From Istiophorus platypterus (taxonomy: Eukaryota > Chordata > Actinopteri > Istiophoriformes > Istiophoridae), in NCBI GenBank assembly GCA_016859345.1, contig CM029131.1, positions 11,520,099 through 11,584,098 on the forward strand: DNA of 64,000 bases, in the 5' to 3' direction. The position numbers were made by a program, and so were the translations under genes. Positions 61,325 through 64,000 of the stretch are shown here, piece after piece (position 1 is the stretch's first letter; every line of letters starts with the position of its first letter). Below the pieces are notes generated by a model. That model saw only the letters and a program-made list of their open reading frames with translations, was not told where the DNA came from and ran no database searches.

Positions 61325-63488
61325 CTAGCTCCTCGGGCTGACGGTGATCCAGGTTTCATCCTTGGGCGTGGATACCAGCTCGGATCTGACCTCCATGACT
61401 TGTCCTTTCAACTTGTGTAGCTTCAGCTTCCGTGCCAATGTGCTGAGCAGGACGGTAGCAACGGTGTAGGCGAACCTGGCGGAGAGACCACATGTAATCA
61501 TCGGTGAAAGCTTTATTGAAGTATGCTGGAGATAGGCCGATGCTCTCATCCTTCCCACAGCCTCCAGTTAGAAGGATAACAGCACGTGGCCTGGACTAAA
61601 ATCTCCTCTGTAGCTCGGGGTTTATGTTTTTAACATTCGCCTTTACCTGAGTTCCGGGCATGTCTGATTCCCCGAGAAGCCGAGCAGACAGAAGCTCTTC
61701 CGGGCCGATTCCTCCTCAAATCGATCTGGGTCAAACCTGAAAGAGGTCACAGTAATCCCCATATCAGGCCACTGAACGAATCAATATTATATACCCACAG
61801 AAAAAAAGCCTGTGATGCCGTTATACTATTTTAATTGTCAACATTCATCCATTCATGCAAAGTAAACCTGTATGGGGTGCTCCAGGTGTCAGAATCTTGC
61901 AGGACTACTCCTAACGCGTAGATCACCAAAGTCTGAAATATGACAACAGCAATATCTTACCATTTTAACCTAGTATATTCACTTTCCTTAATGTTATTAA
62001 TGAGATTTTTTCAACTCTAATATAATTAGTGTTTCCTGTGGACTCAAGGGAAAGAGTCTGGCTGTAATAACATGACAGAGAGCCAGGGAGAAATAAAGAG
62101 ACCGAGGGTCATAGACAGCTGGAAAACAGATACCTCTTTGGGGATGACATGTTGATCAACTTTGCCCTCCACTTCCTGGAGTCGAGCTGCGACAGGGGTA
62201 AGCTTGGCAGTCCGCACTGTCTCATTGAGGACCTGCTGGCAGTATCTTTTCAAGGACAGAAATTTGATGGGGTCAAGTTTATGAAATGCACTGACTAACT
62301 GGGTCTGGATGTGCCTTAAGGTGGTGGAGTATTTGAAAGTCTGTGTCCTCAAATAATGCAACAAGAGTGTTAAAGGCTCAGGTTGAATCAGAATCATATC
62401 AATGGCAAAGAACTTATAAACTTTAAATGTTTGAAACTTTGACCTTGAATTATGACACCACAATGCATGAGCACAGTGGTATTGATTGTCCTTCCATGTT
62501 TGACTAAAACTGTCCTGGTATCAGGTGTCTAGTCAGGAGATGTGAGCCAGGTCCAAAGAGTTTACCTGAGCTGAGGAATCTTGTCCAGGGACACTGGATC
62601 CGAACCCAAAACGTCCTCCAGCTCCTGGTACAACTTGTCCTGAACTTCCTCTGAGGTGGACAGGAAGTGAAGTGCCCAGATACACACTGCCAGATCACAA
62701 CATTTTACACTGGAGCTTTAGAGATTAATCTGAAGAAGGAGTGTATTATGTCCAGGACACTTTGTAGGGTATTTAACTGTTTTAACCATAAAATAATATG
62801 ATATTTTGCAGGTAATTTAAAAAATGCTTTAAGGAAATTAAAGAGAAAAAAGAAAATCTTCTCAAATTAATAATTTCTTGGTTTTAGAGTTAAAGTTTGT
62901 AGTCAGAAGGTAAGTTCCTATGTGACGTGAAGCTGGGGAGATTAGATGATTAATTTTAGAGCTGAAACAATTCAGTTGGTGGACTGAAAATTGTCATCTA
63001 TTTTGAAAACAAAATAATCATTTAAGTAATTTTTTGAGCAGAAATTCCAAATATTCTCTGGTTTGATTGTTTTTGACAGACTGTGACTTAACTGTGACTT
63101 ATCTCAATTAAACATTCAAATGAACAACAATGAATATAACTGTTAGTTGCAGCCCTATTTCTGTTTGATTTGTTGATTGAGAGAACTGATCTTGAGCTGT
63201 TTTTATAGTCCCTTACAGTTGGCGGTGATGACGCATCCAGCCAAAGTGAAAACCATGCAGTCCTCCATAATCTGAAACAAATGACAAAATTCATCTCTGT
63301 ACTTTTTCAGACCTTTTCGGAACCATGAAGATCTTTCAGTTATCTCTCAGGTCTTAAGACTTCATCAGTATTCACCTGTCGCTCGGTGAGGCTGGATTGA
63401 AGCAGAGCGTCGACGAACATCGTCTGCTTCCTCTGGGCTTTTCTCTCCTTTGCCACTGACAGCAGCACAGACTCCATCTCTGAAAGAG
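61325..63488 (-). CDS. cyp20a1: Cytochrome P450 20A1, C-terminal seven exons (5' end off window)
   Basis: CYP20A1 is an orphan, membrane-anchored microsomal P450 conserved in vertebrates. Exons seen: 63488-63376, 63271-63217, 62686-62566, 62245-62134, 61932-61868, 61736-61647, 61475-61325. All are GT-AG, phases agree, and they give 234 residues to a TAG stop. Landmarks in order: I-helix region (MVFTLAGCVITA), which lacks the acidic-Thr pair of most P450s; K-helix ExxR as ETVR; a PERF-like segment FDPDRF; and the Cys region FSGNQTCPE, which departs from the usual FxxGxRxCxG. These departures, with RYCQQVL and ETWITVS, identify CYP20A1 rather than another P450. Upstream exons lie beyond 64,000. 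Transcription is in the same direction as abi2, whose ATG is about 1.95 kb beyond the stop. Confidence 0.95.
62950..63160. repeat. Copy of the same short interspersed repeat, in a cyp20a1 intron
   Basis: Both ends are visible: agagctgaaacaattcagtt on the left and gttagttgcagcccta on the right, an imperfect terminal inverted repeat. It lies just left of exon 63271-63217. Confidence 0.6.
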
Positions 63489-64000
63489 CTGAACACCCGG
63501 GGAAGAGAGAGTAAAAAGAAACCATTCTTTGACTTTTTAAAAATATTTTAGGTCTGATGCAAAGACTGAGATTACAGGTTGGAAATTCTGCATCCGAAGT
63601 ATCTCTCTTGTTTCCAGTCCCTTCAGACAGCATCCAAGATTAACTCCAGCCAGGTGCTGAGCACCTGGAACAACTGTCCTTGGCAGAGAAATCAATAAGA
63701 GCCCCTGAAAACATTGGCTGCTCACTGATTAAGGTGATAACACTGAATGGGTTTGGCATGTCTATATCTGTTTTAGACCTTTGTTTCCAGCTGTCTGTCA
63801 AGCAGCTTTACACACAGATCATATCTGTGCCTCTGCAGATGTTTGCTCCTGTTTCTCCACGGCTTAACAATAACAGAAGCCCACTGCTGCTCCTGTGTGT
63901 CAACATGCAGCAGGTGTGAAGGGGTGAAGTGCAAATAAAATGAAGACCAAGAAAAAAAAACTAAACTCCGAAAGTTGAGTTATACTCCACACGTCCTTCA

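Overview
The window is vertebrate nuclear DNA, almost certainly from a ray-finned (teleost) fish. Coding sequence is sparse and cut into short GT-AG exons. Microsatellites are dense, and there are Tc1-like DNA transposon fragments, a decayed BEL/Pao LTR retrotransposon and short palindromic-type repeats of kinds common in fish. Every gene I can support lies on the minus strand, so transcription runs from high to low coordinates.

Right end to left. (1) 63,488-61,325: the last seven coding exons of cyp20a1, an orphan cytochrome P450; its 5' exons lie beyond the right edge. (2) 59,373-39,868: a complete abl-interactor gene, best called abi2, with 12 coding exons including an 18-nt microexon and an SH3 domain in the last exon. 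Its CpG-rich promoter is about 1.9 kb downstream of the cyp20a1 stop. The cyp20a1-abi2 neighbourhood matches the mammalian CYP20A1-ABI2 order. The abi2 3' UTR side carries an 804-bp tandem duplication whose copies look identical over about 675 bp. (3) 36,198-30,250: an immune-type receptor gene of the CD2/SLAM (CD48/CD244-like) kind: signal peptide, a V-like domain without the usual disulfide, a C2 domain, then a tandem array of five transmembrane exons, then one short tail exon without tyrosine. Every transmembrane exon is a multiple of three and sits in phase 1-1, so any one, any combination or none can be spliced in without changing the frame. I consider this array the most interesting feature of the window. 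Decayed copies of its exon unit lie inside the array (about 31.2 kb) and about 5 kb downstream (about 24.8-25.8 kb). (4) 29.5-27.5 kb: a broken BEL/Pao element. (5) 26.4 kb and 19.1 kb: a GC-rich exon with a good splice donor, and a second exon with clean splice sites and a start codon. Together these look like the 5' end of another minus-strand gene whose remaining exons I could not identify.

The left 19 kb has no gene I can recognise. It holds microsatellites, two Tc1-like fragments in opposite orientation, a probable hAT-type short element and AT-rich unique sequence. I saw no rRNA, no intact tRNA and no CRISPR array. Exon boundaries were read by eye from splice motifs, reading phase and family resemblance. 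They are mutually consistent in phase for abi2 (561 aa with the microexon), the SLAM-like gene (269 aa with one transmembrane cassette) and cyp20a1 (234 C-terminal aa), but no transcript evidence was available.
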